Origin: Asterias rubens | Lineage: Eukaryota; Echinodermata; Asteroidea; Forcipulatida; Asteriidae | DNA: 64,000 nt | Direction of reading: 5' to 3' | NCBI RefSeq assembly: GCF_902459465.1 | Contig: NC_047070.1 | Coordinates: 12,940,001 to 13,004,000, forward strand | Shown: one piece after another, positions 42,701-51,572 of the stretch | How positions within the stretch are numbered: position 1 is the first letter of the stretch | How the letters are laid out: every line of letters begins with the position of its first letter | Notes under the pieces: model-generated | What the model was told of the DNA's origin: nothing | Databases searched by the model: none | The model's input: only the letters and a program-made list of their open reading frames with translations | Translations under genes and position numbers: made by a program

Positions 42701-45420
42701 ATAACTAAGCATGCTACCCCACGATACAAATCTTTATAACAATATTATTTACAATTCATAAATACCCCAGACAGTTTCTCTACTCCTATTGGTGGAGAGC
42801 GCATCACGTGGGTGTGCATAAACCTTTTGTTAATGAACGGTAAAAAGTGTTAATTCATGAGCGTGACACGCGACCTTGCACCTGTTCTTATAAGACAGTT
42901 TCTTCATTCCTATTGGTCGAAAGCAACGGCTGAAACAGTTGCTTGCCACATCACGTGATACGCGCAACGCCCACAGCATTCCCTTATAAGGAGTTCTTTA
43001 CGCGAGGGCAGTTGAGGGCTCTACCATTTCATAGCTGGAGGGGTGTTGTGTTGAAAGAAATCATTTAAAAATTATAATTTTTGCATTTTTTTTACTTTTT
43101 GACCAAAAAGTGATGATGTTTTTGACCTAAAAGGTATTTATGAATGGGAATCAAAGTGTGTTGAATCGGTTTTCAACTAGTGGTTTAAACCCGCCGAGGC
43201 CTGGTTCTTTATAATTAACCTCGACTTTGTCTCTCTCGGTAAATTATCAAGAACCAGCCGCCGATTTCACAAAACTCTTCCTGACTTAAGACTAATCTTA
43301 GGACTTAGGACGAGTCCCAACCCTGCACTGTAGCATGCAGACCTTAAGATTAATCCTAAGTAAAGACGAGTTACTCTTCCTAACACGAGATAAGACGAGT
43401 CCTAACTCTTTGTGAAATCGTTGGGATTAAACCACTAGTTGAAAACCTCTTCACCACACATTGATTCCCTTATTTATCACCTCAAGATAAATCATGATGA
43501 GTTATAAATAGGCAAAATCTATTCTTAGTTTTTGGTGACGTCCTCGATCAAGCCCAGAGCAGTGAATTGGTTATTGTACAATGTCAGACCCTATTGTTGA
43601 CAGAAAGTCACAGGGTCGACCAACTTTGTAAATAATCTTGGACTCGAGTGGGATTCTGCCATAATTTTAATGTGGTCTTTTTTTTTAAAACAAATTTTGA
43701 TGTCTGTCGTGATAAATAAACACCCTAAACTGCATGTGTCTGGAAGGTGCTTGAAATTTCAGTGCCGAGTCCGAGCTGCAATGCATGTTTTCTAGTACCG
43801 AAAGAAACAAATCTACGAGGGTGAACAAGATTGTGCTCATTTTAGTATTACAGCCTTAAGTTGTACAGTGAACATAATTCTTAAACTATTTTATTATGGC
43901 TATGCCTGCAAGAGGTACTGGAAATTGATAGCGCGTTATGTGCAAGGAAAACAATTGTTTTAAATATACTAGGAAACAAAAATTCCATTTTCGAACTGAA
44001 AGTACTTTAATCTGTTTTGTAATTCAAATACATTGATTTTCCTTAATACTTTAATGGCTTAGACCTAGACCCAGTATCTGGGGCGCTGTACTCCTTTTTG
44101 TTGTTGAGAATATTTTGCGTTATCAGTCGTACTACCTAGTAAGACCATATGACAAATTTTGAGGGGAAAAGGAGTACAGCGCCCAAGTTACTGGGTTTAG
44201 CCTAGACCCAGTTACTGGGGCGCTGTACTCCTTATTTTTTCTTTGAAATTTGTCTTTAATGGTCAATAGTACAGCGCCCCATTTAACTGGATTTAGTTTA
44301 ACACACGGTTGTAGTCCTCTAAAAAGAAAACAAATGATACCTGGATGGATTGACCTTGAACCCAGATGTAAAATAAAATTGTAATTTTGACATCTGCAGT
44401 TGTCCACAAAAGTGGGGCTGGGTAGTACAGTAGGCCCCTACAACGCAATATCAAACCAATTTAAGGAGTACAGCACCCCAGTAAAGCCCAGTTCATACCT
44501 CCTGCGGATGCGAATGCCAAGCAAATATGGTGTGAATTAACGTCACAACTCTGTTTACGCAGTGAATGTTTTGCAAGAGTTGGGCACAGCTCAACTGCTG
44601 TGAATTATTCGTTGCGAATTTGTGCAACAAACATTTGCTTCGCATTCGCAGGAAGTATGAACCAGGATTTACTGCTACCCAATCTTTCTCTGCACTATGA
44701 TGTTACTGTTACCATGGTTACTACCTGGGTTTAGTTATTTAGTAGTGGATTGGCCCTATTAATATTATAATAATTTTAGTTTATTTGACTAGCTAGATTA
44801 GTTGATTTGATTGAACAAAACCGAAAAGGTTTTAAAACAAGATTTACCTCTTCATCAAAATCGCTGTCAGATGACTGCCAATTGCTGTTGTGTCTGTGCC
44901 TCTTCTTCAAACGATGTTCGCTCTTGATCTTTTTCTTTCCATTCTTTCGTGTGTCACCATTTTTCTTGGAATCCTTTTTCTTTTTCACAAAATGGTCTGG
45001 TGCGTCAAGAAAGTCTTCTTTCGAACATGTGCGTTCAAGCGTCTTCGTTGCCGACACAGGCGTGGTTTGTGTTCGAGATCCAGGAAGCATGGACTCAAAT
45101 GGTTGATCAGAAACATCACAATCGTAAGGCGTTGATGGTGAACTGCATACTGTGTAAAGTTCATCATGATTGGAGAAAGGGGCTCTTGTTCCTGACGTGT
45201 CAACCATACACACCATCTCCATGTCAGCTCCATGCCGCCGGTGGTCAGTCCCCTGGTGCCCCTGCCCGGCCCCCTGATGATACCGGTGATTCAAGCCAAG
45301 CATTTTCAATTCGTTGTTGTCTGATGTCAAATCAATAGTTTCAACAAATTCTTCGACATCGGAAGTACTGATTTCAACAATTTCTTCTGAATCGGAAATA
45401 CTGATTATAGTTGAATCCAT
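21448..45420 (-). CDS. SIMC1: SUMO-interacting-motif protein of the SIMC1/SLF2 family (complete, 4 coding exons, 882 aa)
   Basis: Coding exons on the minus strand: 45420-44848, 27872-26343, 25813-25522, 21701-21448. The first two junctions are phase 0. The third is phase 1 (exon 3 ends in G, exon 4 supplies CA). All have GT/AG ends, and the stop is TGA at 21450-21448. The product is 882 aa; as I recall, human SIMC1 is about 870 aa. Residues 1-34 carry three hydrophobic/acidic SUMO-interacting motifs (IISIS, IVEIS, TIDLTSD). A lysine/arginine-rich nuclear-localisation-like tract lies at residues 145-176. Exon 2 ends with a helical region, beginning around LPFCQRQRDLVEAVMEEDF, that looks like the C-terminal alpha-solenoid shared by SIMC1 and SLF2 (FAM178). 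In vertebrates SIMC1-SLF2 recruits the SMC5/6 complex to chromatin and viral DNA centres. SIMC1 rather than SLF2 is chosen for the N-terminal SIM cluster. Family assignment is moderately sure. Confidence 0.72.
22014..22170. mobile_element. MITE family H copy (SIMC1-like intron 3)
   Basis: GTTCATACTTCCAGTGAATG and CATTCACGGGAAGTATAAAC are inverted. It has the same plan as 44486-44667, with shared TTGCAA/TTATTCGTTGCAA text. Confidence 0.6.
22200..22470. mobile_element. Family G element, CpG-rich (SIMC1-like intron 3)
   Basis: Shares GACCGCAAGGAGACACACG, GTTTTGTCAACTTACAAAAT and GGCCGCACAAA-type text with 41821-42114. Its terminal repeats are damaged. Confidence 0.65.
23269..23790. mobile_element. 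MITE family E copy interrupted by a family B MITE
   Basis: The outer ends GGGGCCTAATTTCAAAA and GAAATTGGGCCCTA belong to family E. Between them 23324-23665 is a family B copy (CCATTGG left end, CCGAAAGTGTCCAATGGCTT right end). Nested insertion inside SIMC1-like intron 3. Confidence 0.7.
24184..24558. mobile_element. MITE family C, full length (SIMC1-like intron 3)
   Basis: TTAA-bounded, ends AAGGAACACACTGCCTTGG and CCAAGGCAACGTTCCTT. The centre is the palindrome ATGGGAGTCAA/TTGACTCCCAT. Other copies are at 31280-31505 and a fragment at about 38646-38705. Confidence 0.8.
24862..25380. repeat. 23-bp minisatellite (SIMC1-like intron 3)
   Basis: Unit about CTATCTAATCCACATTTCAC plus CTT, 23 bp, with a C/A variant position. 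Regular copies run from 24872 to about 25240 (about 16) and decay to diverged copies by 25380. It ends about 140 bp from exon 3. Confidence 0.9.
25522..25813 (-). CDS. SIMC1: SIMC1-like gene, coding exon 3
   Basis: The acceptor (ttcaatatag) sits directly before ACCCTAACC, giving TLTCDPVRAKAIELLLENL. The donor GTAAAT follows AGAG. Length is 292 nt, phase 0 in and phase 1 out. Contents are amphipathic helices, consistent with continuation of the alpha-solenoid. No in-frame ATG opens this exon; it depends on splicing. Confidence 0.82.
26343..27872 (-). CDS. SIMC1: SIMC1-like gene, coding exon 2 (510 codons)
   Basis: The acceptor (ggttcacag) precedes ATATCACCC, and the donor GTAAGT follows CTTCAA. 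Length is 1530 nt, phase 0 at both ends. The first half is Ser/Pro/Lys-rich and probably disordered, with phospho-site-like SP motifs (RSPQGK, KRPSPSK). From about codon 240 of the exon it becomes helical: RDLVEAVMEEDF, FIRDFTTLH, LLKDVMLADKM, LAYVLAFQFIVHVVMEDF, IIEWICQIIKKKFKKK. This is the start of the SIMC1/SLF2-type C-terminal repeat region. An upstream in-frame ATG at 27887 is intronic and not the real start. Confidence 0.85.
28032..28240. mobile_element. Short inverted-repeat element, family L (SIMC1-like intron 1)
   Basis: Ends ATAGACAATGTGACCT and AGGTCACATCGTCTAT form a 16-bp near-perfect inverted repeat. The interior holds ATGACGT and GACGTCAC motifs. Confidence 0.55.
31280..31505. 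mobile_element. MITE family C, shortened copy, in the foldback spacer
   Basis: TTAA at 31280 and 31502, ends AAGGAACACGTTGCCTTGG and GGCAACGTGTTCCTT. The central palindrome seen in the 24184-24558 copy is deleted. Confidence 0.75.
32807..34184. mobile_element. Non-autonomous DNA transposon, 1378 bp, 14-bp TIRs and 8-bp target duplication (hAT-like)
   Basis: The ends are TAACGTCCGTCGAT and its exact complement ATCGACGGACGTTA. They are flanked by TACCATGG at 32799-32806 and 34185-34192. The opposite foldback arm keeps the site once and unfilled (complement of 29638-29665), which confirms an insertion. Subterminal zones are packed with CGATATATCGA-like motifs, plausible transposase sites. The middle is more GC-rich and has no long open frame. 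An 8-bp duplication suits hAT, but other superfamilies also make 8-9 bp. Confidence 0.85.
36673..37005. mobile_element. MITE family D copy (SIMC1-like intron 1)
   Basis: Starts TTAAAGGGTCTGGGTACTTT. Inverted internal arms: AGATAATGGTGGTAGAAGGC against GGGAAGCTTTCTACTACCAT. The right terminus is eroded. Confidence 0.65.
37098..37191 (+). repeat. Tandem duplication of 47 bp
   Basis: Two adjacent copies of the segment beginning AGACTAACAGGGGGTAATTT and ending CACAAGGGAGTT. They are essentially identical. Confidence 0.8.
37777..37915. mobile_element. MITE family A fragment
   Basis: Left end GCAGTGGACACTATTGG to CCCTCTGAAGTGACCTAG, then the match stops at an unrelated segment rich in CGTATC-type sequence (about 37918-38180). 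Confidence 0.65.
40493..40823. mobile_element. MITE family B, full length (SIMC1-like intron 1)
   Basis: TTAA at 40493 and 40820. Ends are AAAGCCATTACACACTTTCGG and CCGAAAGTGTCCAATGGCTT shortened by drift. The inner part matches 2215-2566 and 23324-23665. Confidence 0.75.
41821..42114. mobile_element. Family G element, full length, CpG-rich (SIMC1-like intron 1)
   Basis: Ends ATAGAGTTATTTATAAGAAC and the complementary GTTCTTAAGTTATATAACTC then TAT. Inside both ends is TAGAGGGCGCACTGG or its complement. The interior has repeated TTTGTCAACTTACAAAATGG-like units. Confidence 0.75.
42754..43471. mobile_element. Stack of three inverted-repeat elements (SIMC1-like intron 1)
   Basis: 42754-43145 (ends ATTCATAAATACC and GGTATTTATGAAT) abuts 43146-43471 (ends GGGAATCAAAGTGTGTTGAA and CACACATTGATTCCC, then TTTTCAACTAGTGGTTTAA inside). 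Within the latter, 43262-43432 is another hairpin with ends CGATTTCACAAAACTCTTCC and ACTCTTTGTGAAATCG. Confidence 0.65.
44064..44296. mobile_element. Two adjacent MITE family F copies (SIMC1-like intron 1)
   Basis: 44064-44200 and 44201-44296 each begin CCTAGACCCAGT and end with a form of ACTGGGTTTAG. Both have GGGGCGCTGTACTCCTT stems. A further partial end (AAGGAGTACAGCACCCCAG) is at 44463-44482. Confidence 0.7.
44486..44667. mobile_element. MITE family H copy (SIMC1-like intron 1)
   Basis: Inverted ends CCCAGTTCATACCTCCTGCG and GCAGGAAGTATGAACCAGG, with GATGCGAATGCC/GCTTCGCATTCGC stems. It lies 180 bp from exon 1. Confidence 0.7.
44848..45420 (-). CDS. SIMC1: SIMC1-like gene, coding exon 1 (SIM cluster and basic tract)
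   Basis: 191 codons from ATG at 45420 to GAG before the donor GTAAAT (donor GT at 44847-44846). SIM cores lie at residues 5-9, 14-18 and 29-32, each followed by acidic or serine residues, which suits SUMO binding. The middle is rich in His/Gly and then Ser/Thr. Residues 145-176 are a long Lys/Arg block, a probable nuclear localisation signal. The exon ends in an acidic SSDSDFDEE stretch. The splice partner is inferred: the next plausible phase-0 acceptor with matching coding style is at 27872, which makes a 17-kb intron. A further small phase-0 exon in between cannot be excluded. Confidence 0.8.
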
Positions 45421-45430
45421 GGAGATTCAT
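45374..45430 (-). CDS. Overlapping upstream ORF of the SIMC1-like gene
   Basis: An ATG lies 10 nt upstream of the main start and in another frame. It encodes 18 residues (MNLHGFNYNQYFRFRRNC) and stops 47 nt inside the main coding region. Its context (CCACCATGA, A at -3) is better at -3 than that of the main ATG (T at -3, G at +4). If the 5' UTR extends far enough, an in-frame ATG at 45568 would lengthen it to 64 codons. A translational damping role is inference. Confidence 0.45.
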   Translation of the reverse strand: MNLHGFNYNQYFRFRRNC

Positions 45431-45831
45431 GGTGGATGTTTGCTGAGAGTAGGAGATCAAAACTAGAGCAAATTTTACAAATCTCAGCCGAGGTAAACAG
45501 TTGTTGATGAGCGCTACGCGCAAACTCGTCATGCTTGTTTTACTTAGAACCAACCAGAGGTGGCGCACTTCATCAAATTTCTGCCAGAACTCGATCGAGG
45601 AGAATGCATAGTCGATCCGCTGATCACATAATTATTTGCAGGCGTGGCATAATTTTTTTCTTTGCCAGGAGTCGGTCATACTCAATCCGGCCACTTTGCT
45701 GACCATGCATTTTATAAGAATGTTTGACCACGTACCATTCTTTTTCTGATTGGTTAACTCCCTATAGTGATCAAGACAATATTGTTTTATGATGTTTTAT
45801 GGTGTAGTGTTTAGGATTTTCTACCCTCACC

Positions 45832-46304
45832 TGAAAAGGAAATATTCCATCAGTTGTTAATGTTTTATTTATTTTTTTCAGCAGGACTCCTACGTGTCTT
45901 CAAACATTAATGCAGTTAAAGTAATCTTAGTAAATTCACTAAGTTCAACTGAAGTTATTAAATATAATAATATTTGATTTTATGTTATGTTACTTACACT
46001 TTTAGTGTTTAAAACCATTATGCAATTACACGTCGAATATAAAGCGAGCTTATTTCTGTATTTAGTTTTAATAAACCAATTATCATTGGAATAAAAAAAA
46101 CGAACCCCATAATTTGAGATTACCTACATGAAACGCGTACAGTAAATTCGATTCTTTATAATCAAATATTTGGATGTTACTTGAAAAGAAAATATTCCAT
46201 CAGTTGTTAATTATTTTTTTCATTCAGTAGGACTCCTACGTGTCTTAAAACATTCATGCAGTTAAAGTAGTCCTAGTAAATTCACTAAGTTTAACTTAAG
46301 TCAT
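45832..46304. repeat. Diverged direct duplication of about 125 bp
   Basis: 45832-45958 and 46182-46304 both run from TGAAAAG-AAATATTCCATCAG through AGGACTCCTACGTGTCTT to AGTAAATTCACTAAGTT. Lies upstream of the SIMC1-like start. Confidence 0.7.
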
Positions 46305-46606
46305 AATAGTATCGAGTGATAGGTAGACAAAATTAAGACAGTTTGGTTATTTCTCTTTTTGGAAGATGTTGGGGGGCTCTGAAAAGAACCGGTTGGTTTT
46401 GACGCGTACACATTCAACGTCTATTTGAAGATGATGAACTTTGTGATAGCCTTGATTCGTGATGCACTTGCTTTATCACTTTGTAGATGTAGATCCTTTA
46501 TATTTCTACGTCTTTTCTTGTTGCCATATGGTAATGTTCCCTTAGCCTGACAGGCCTTCTTCCGTCCCTCTCCACTTGGCTTTGATGACATGGTTGTATT
46601 CGGTTT

Positions 46607-46776
46607 TTCGCAAAACTTGAGGTATCGAAATCAAATTCGTAAACTACTCCGATTCAGAGGGAGCCGTTTCTCACAATGTTTTATACTGCCAACCTCTCCC
46701 CATTACTCTTTACCAAGTGAGGTTTAATGCTAATAATTATTTTGAGTAACTACCAATAGTGTCCACTGCCTTTAAG
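46607..46776. mobile_element. MITE family A, truncated copy
   Basis: Only the right half remains, from AAACTTGAGGTATCGAAATC to AATAGTGTCCACTGCCTTTA. Confidence 0.7.
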
Positions 46777-49054
46777 TTTGGGTTGAAAATTCCATTGTTT
46801 CATCTTCTTAAGTTCCTAAAATGTAGGACTTGTTTATAGCTTTATATTTACGAAGCTACTATTGTAAATTGAAGTTTCCTTATAGCCACTACTTTCTTTC
46901 TTAATTTTACTGTTTTTGTTTTCATTTATGCCACAAAGTAAAAGTTTTATATTTAAATTTATTTGCCAGTTTATTTTATTTGGTAATACATTTTTGTCAG
47001 TAGGCCCATCTATCAAAAACAGTACTCATTTGATCCTAATACAGATTCACAATAAGTTCCTTCCAAAATGGAAATATTGGCAGATATAGTTACAATATTT
47101 TTAAGAAGTCCAATATTAAAAAGTAAAAGTAAATCAAATTTTATCGTTATAATAATTTATAAGATAAATTGTATCAATTGTATTAATTCGTTACATGTTT
47201 CTCATGTTCTTTAATAATCATCTTGTTTTAAATTTCCTCAGATACTTAAGTTTGAGTTAATCAGTTTGAGTAAAAAGTTAAAAGAGTTTTGTTGCTGAAA
47301 ATGCTGGGATCAAATTCGTACTTGTTCTGTTCATTAAATTTGCTCTAATTTTGTCACAGAACTTGTTTGTATTATAGCAATCCAAAGTGTTTCTAGTTAA
47401 CCTCTATTAGCGAATTGTATTTTCAACAGTTTTATACAATGTTGAATGATCTTGTGATAACTGTACCTTAGTAATTCCGAGACCAAGGACACAATTCATT
47501 TTTCCAGAATCTGTCCAGATCTAAGGCCATCAACTGTGACCAACTGCAGGTTTGTGTTGTAATGTAGGCACTTCTATTTACTATTGTCATTTACAAAGAT
47601 GTGAACCTTAAACTATTGTTACTTTGACTTTATATTTCCTTGGGCCATTCAAAACTTACTTACTGGTATCTATTGTAATTTCATCATTCAGTGTTCAGGT
47701 TTCATCTTTTTAATGGATTTGGAATTCATCTTTCCAAACAAAAACAACTAAAAACAGACAGTTTGTGTATAATTAGGAGTTGATTTAGTGTACCCATGTT
47801 CGAGTCGCATTATTAAACATTGAATGCATAGTGCAAGAACTGCATGTAGCCGGAAATCAACCACATGTTGTCAAATAATGCTGCTTTATGAGAAACTGAG
47901 AGTATCAGAAATTTATTTTAAATCTCTTAAATAATTCATTACTGCACAATTAAGCACATACAAACAAAATGGCAGCTTCTAGCTGGATCCGTTACTATAT
48001 AAATTTCAAAATCAGACAACAATTATTTTACACAAATAAGTTTTCGATGTAAAATTATATTTGCTAGTTGACTTTGTTTCAACCAAAGGCTTCACAGTGA
48101 ATGCAAAAATATTCTTTTGTTTCTGTATGAAGGCACTTTTCCAATGATAAAAAAAGCATAAGGTCACATTTTAGTCCCTGGACTTTTGAGCCAAACTATA
48201 CAATTACTCGTACCATGCAAACTCCGGCTTGATTTCAACATTAAACACTACACACAATACCTCTGACATTTGTCCCAGAACAACATAGAAATAGAAATAG
48301 CCTTAAAGCATCGAAGAGAATGCTTAACAAATGTTTCATTGTATAACAAATTTATAAAAAAAATTACAAATTAATTTATATTTTATGACTTATGATAATG
48401 CATCAGAATATTATACAATGAAATTAAATTTATAAATACAAAACACTGCATTTAAACCTCTTCTTGTACATCTATCTTTTTTTCATTTAATCATAACAAC
48501 TTCATTTTTGTTGGTAACAAAACTACAAAAAAGCAGTGTACTTTTATTTGTAGTATAATATTAAGCAAAAAAGTAATTGATGGACCTAGTTTGGCAACCT
48601 TGAAGAACAACACTTTTCGGACAGACAAATAGATTATAATATAAACTTTGTTGAATAACTTCTAAAACCTTGTTGAGATAAATTAATGTATTGCGCGACA
48701 TTGGACGGTTTTGTGCTACAGCATATACATGTATTTTGTTACTTTTAAAAGGGATTTGAAAACGAATAAATATATAAAAAGAAACCATTAAGATTCCTTG
48801 TTTTAAAAACTGCATCATCAGAAATTACTGAAGAATATCAAAAGCATTTTAGAGTTTTGTGATTTCTCTTTTCAAGTTGAAGGCATCTTTGCCATTCTAT
48901 AAAATGTACTTGTACCAATATGATGATAATGTTATAGAAGAAAAAAACTACATCAGGGCTCAAAACACTAATATTAGCATCGGGCGAGTAAACTTACGAC
49001 TATACAAGTCTTGTTTTTTAACTGCGTAATACAAACTTCTTTCATTGAAAGAAT

Positions 49055-49433
49055 TTAAGGCAGCGGACACTATTGGTAATTGTCAAAGACTAGCCTTCAC
49101 AGTTGGTGTATCTCAACATGAGCATAAAATAACAAACCTGTGAAAATTTGAGCTCAATCGGTCATCGAAGTTGCGAGATAATAATGAAAGAAAAAACCAC
49201 CCTTGTCCCACGAAGTTGTGTGCGTTTAGATGGTTGATTTCGAGACCTTAAGTTCTGAATCCGAGGTCTCGAAATCAAATTCATGGAAAATTACTTCTTT
49301 CTCAAAAACTATGGCACTTCAGAGGGAGCCGTTTCTCACAATGTTTTATACCATCAACCTCTCCCCATTACTCGTAATCAAGAAAGGTTTTGTGCTAATA
49401 ATTACTTTGAGTAATTACCAATAGTGTCCACTC
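49055..49433. mobile_element. MITE family A, nearly full length
   Basis: TTAA at 49055, left end GGCAGCGGACACTATTGG, palindromic centre intact. The right end reads CCAATAGTGTCCACTCTCC, so the last bases and TTAA are lost. Confidence 0.8.
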
Positions 49434-50346
49434 TCCTACTGCTTTTTCCAAAAACAGCTCAAATGTGAAACTGTAGCGTTCTCCTCATTCTGACTCTGGT
49501 CTTGTAGCAAATTTTCAGGCCCAGAAAAAGCTCTGGGCTCTAGAAGCTCTTGTGGACACCCCCCCCCCCCTAAAAAAAAAAATAATAATAAAAATAATTT
49601 GAGCCCTGTATATATGTGTAAAAAAAATGTTACTCTATAATCAAGATAACACTCAAAAATTGAAAGGTATATTCCCCCTAATTTTGTCATATATAACAAA
49701 TTAATGATAGATCAAATTAAAGAACAATAAAATCAACTGTCAATACCTACTCTACAAAGGCACTGAAGCAAAAAGCACATTGCACAAAATAAGATTAATT
49801 GTTGGTAAGTTGATTCTCTCTGACATATAAACACTTTATGAATCTTAGAGGACAGATATATACCATAAAACTAACCAGTGGAAACTTCATTTCACAAGGT
49901 GGTAGTGTTTTAGGATATTACCAGTTGTAAGGAAGAATGACTGCAATCTGAGAAAAAAATTAACAATAACGCTTCTCAGATTAGTTTTTGTTTGAATAAA
50001 CTGCAGTACTTCCAAGTGAAAAGTTTCTCAAAATGCATTATATCATCCAAAGCTGACTGTACTCTTTACCAAGTAACTTTTGATTACCATTCATTTTCAG
50101 AGTCAATACGAAATGTATACAGACCCTTCAAAGCAACTTGCAACAGTTGACTTCAATGGCTGTCTGGCATCATACAATTATCATGAAATTAATGTTACAA
50201 ACTGAAACATTTTTTTGTGTAAACCAAAATGAATTTATCGTTTCGGCCAGCAAGCTTGAGAATATACATGATAGTCCACAAATTGCATTTAGAATTAATG
50301 GTTTGTGAATGCTTGATAACACAGGCAAGTTGTGTGACATGGATCA

Positions 50347-50540
50347 GGGTCCAATTTCATGGAGCTGCTTAAGCACAAGATACTGCTTAACAAATGTTTG
50401 CTTAGCACACTTTAAGCAGGGATAATGTTCACAAATAATGTTCATAATATGCTAGTCTGGCGAGTAACCCATATTTTGTATTTGCTTAGCACATTTTTGA
50501 ACACTTATTCTGAGCCTCAGCAGCTCTATGACATTGGGCC
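50347..50540. mobile_element. MITE family E copy
   Basis: Ends GGGTCCAATTTCATGGAGCT and GCAGCTCTATGACATTGGGC, with repeated TGCTTAGCACA text. Confidence 0.65.
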
Positions 50541-51137
50541 CAGGGATACAACAGTAATATTCAAAATTGACTTCTCAGTACAGAATCCAGTATCAATATC
50601 TATGGTGTCTGCAATCATTTCAAGCAGAAACATTGCAGGTGGGATCCTTGTTTTACCAATACAAGGCCAAATTCAGGTTTGTGATGTACCCATTTCCCAA
50701 TAGATCCCTATGCAATTAGGGGGAAACATAAATAAAATTCTCCAACCTCGTGTAAAATGGTGTAAAATGTTTGTGTCTGCTTCCATTCAAGGGTACTTTT
50801 TTGTCAAAATCCCCAAAAAAGAGATGATTTTACATTTCGAATAAATTATGGTATGTGCAGTTTTAACAGAGAAATGTTAGTGTATTTCGGAATGTTGATG
50901 ATATTAAACCAAAACGGTATTGAATTTGACCTTTTGACTTGTGCCCAAATTCCTCTATGTACATACCCACTTGTTATTGATGACTGATAAGGTCATGTTT
51001 CAAATTTCAATTTGAAAGAGTATAAAATAAAATGGCCCTATTACACCAATTTAACGGAGGCTCCAGAGATTTGTAATTTTTCCCTATTTTTCATGAGTAC
51101 TGAATCTATTGGAAAATTAGTGCACCACAAAACCAAA

Positions 51138-51476
51138 TTAAAGGCAGCACAGGACACGTTTGGTAATTGTAAAAGACCAATATTCTCACTTGGTGTAACC
51201 CAATCGATGTATAAAATGACTTATCTGTGTAAATTTTGACTCAATTGGTCATTGAATTTGCATTGAATAATGAAAGAAAAAACACATCATTGTTGCACAA
51301 ATTTGTGTGCTTTCAGATGCACAATAAAACACTTCAGGCCTGAGAGATGTTATTTCAGAGGGAGCCATTTTTCACAATGTTATATACTATCAAAAGTTCT
51401 CAATTGCTCGTTACCAAGTAAGTTTTTATGCTAACAATTATTTGGAGTAATTGCCAATAGTGTCCAGTGCCTTTAA
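51138..51476. mobile_element. MITE family A, diverged copy, beside the RIM-BP-like stop codon
   Basis: TTAA at 51138 and 51473. Ends are AGGCAGCACAGGACACG and AGTGTCCAGTGCCT. It is closest to the degenerate copies at 12776-13135 and 55830-56199. It starts 97 bp beyond the stop codon and is probably in the 3' UTR. Confidence 0.7.
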
Positions 51477-51572
51477 AACTTGGAGTACCTGTTTTACAAA
51501 ACCTTCTGTGATTGGCATACAAAATGGCTGCACATACAAACAAGTCCAGATGGAAATTTTTAAAAAAGTGTT

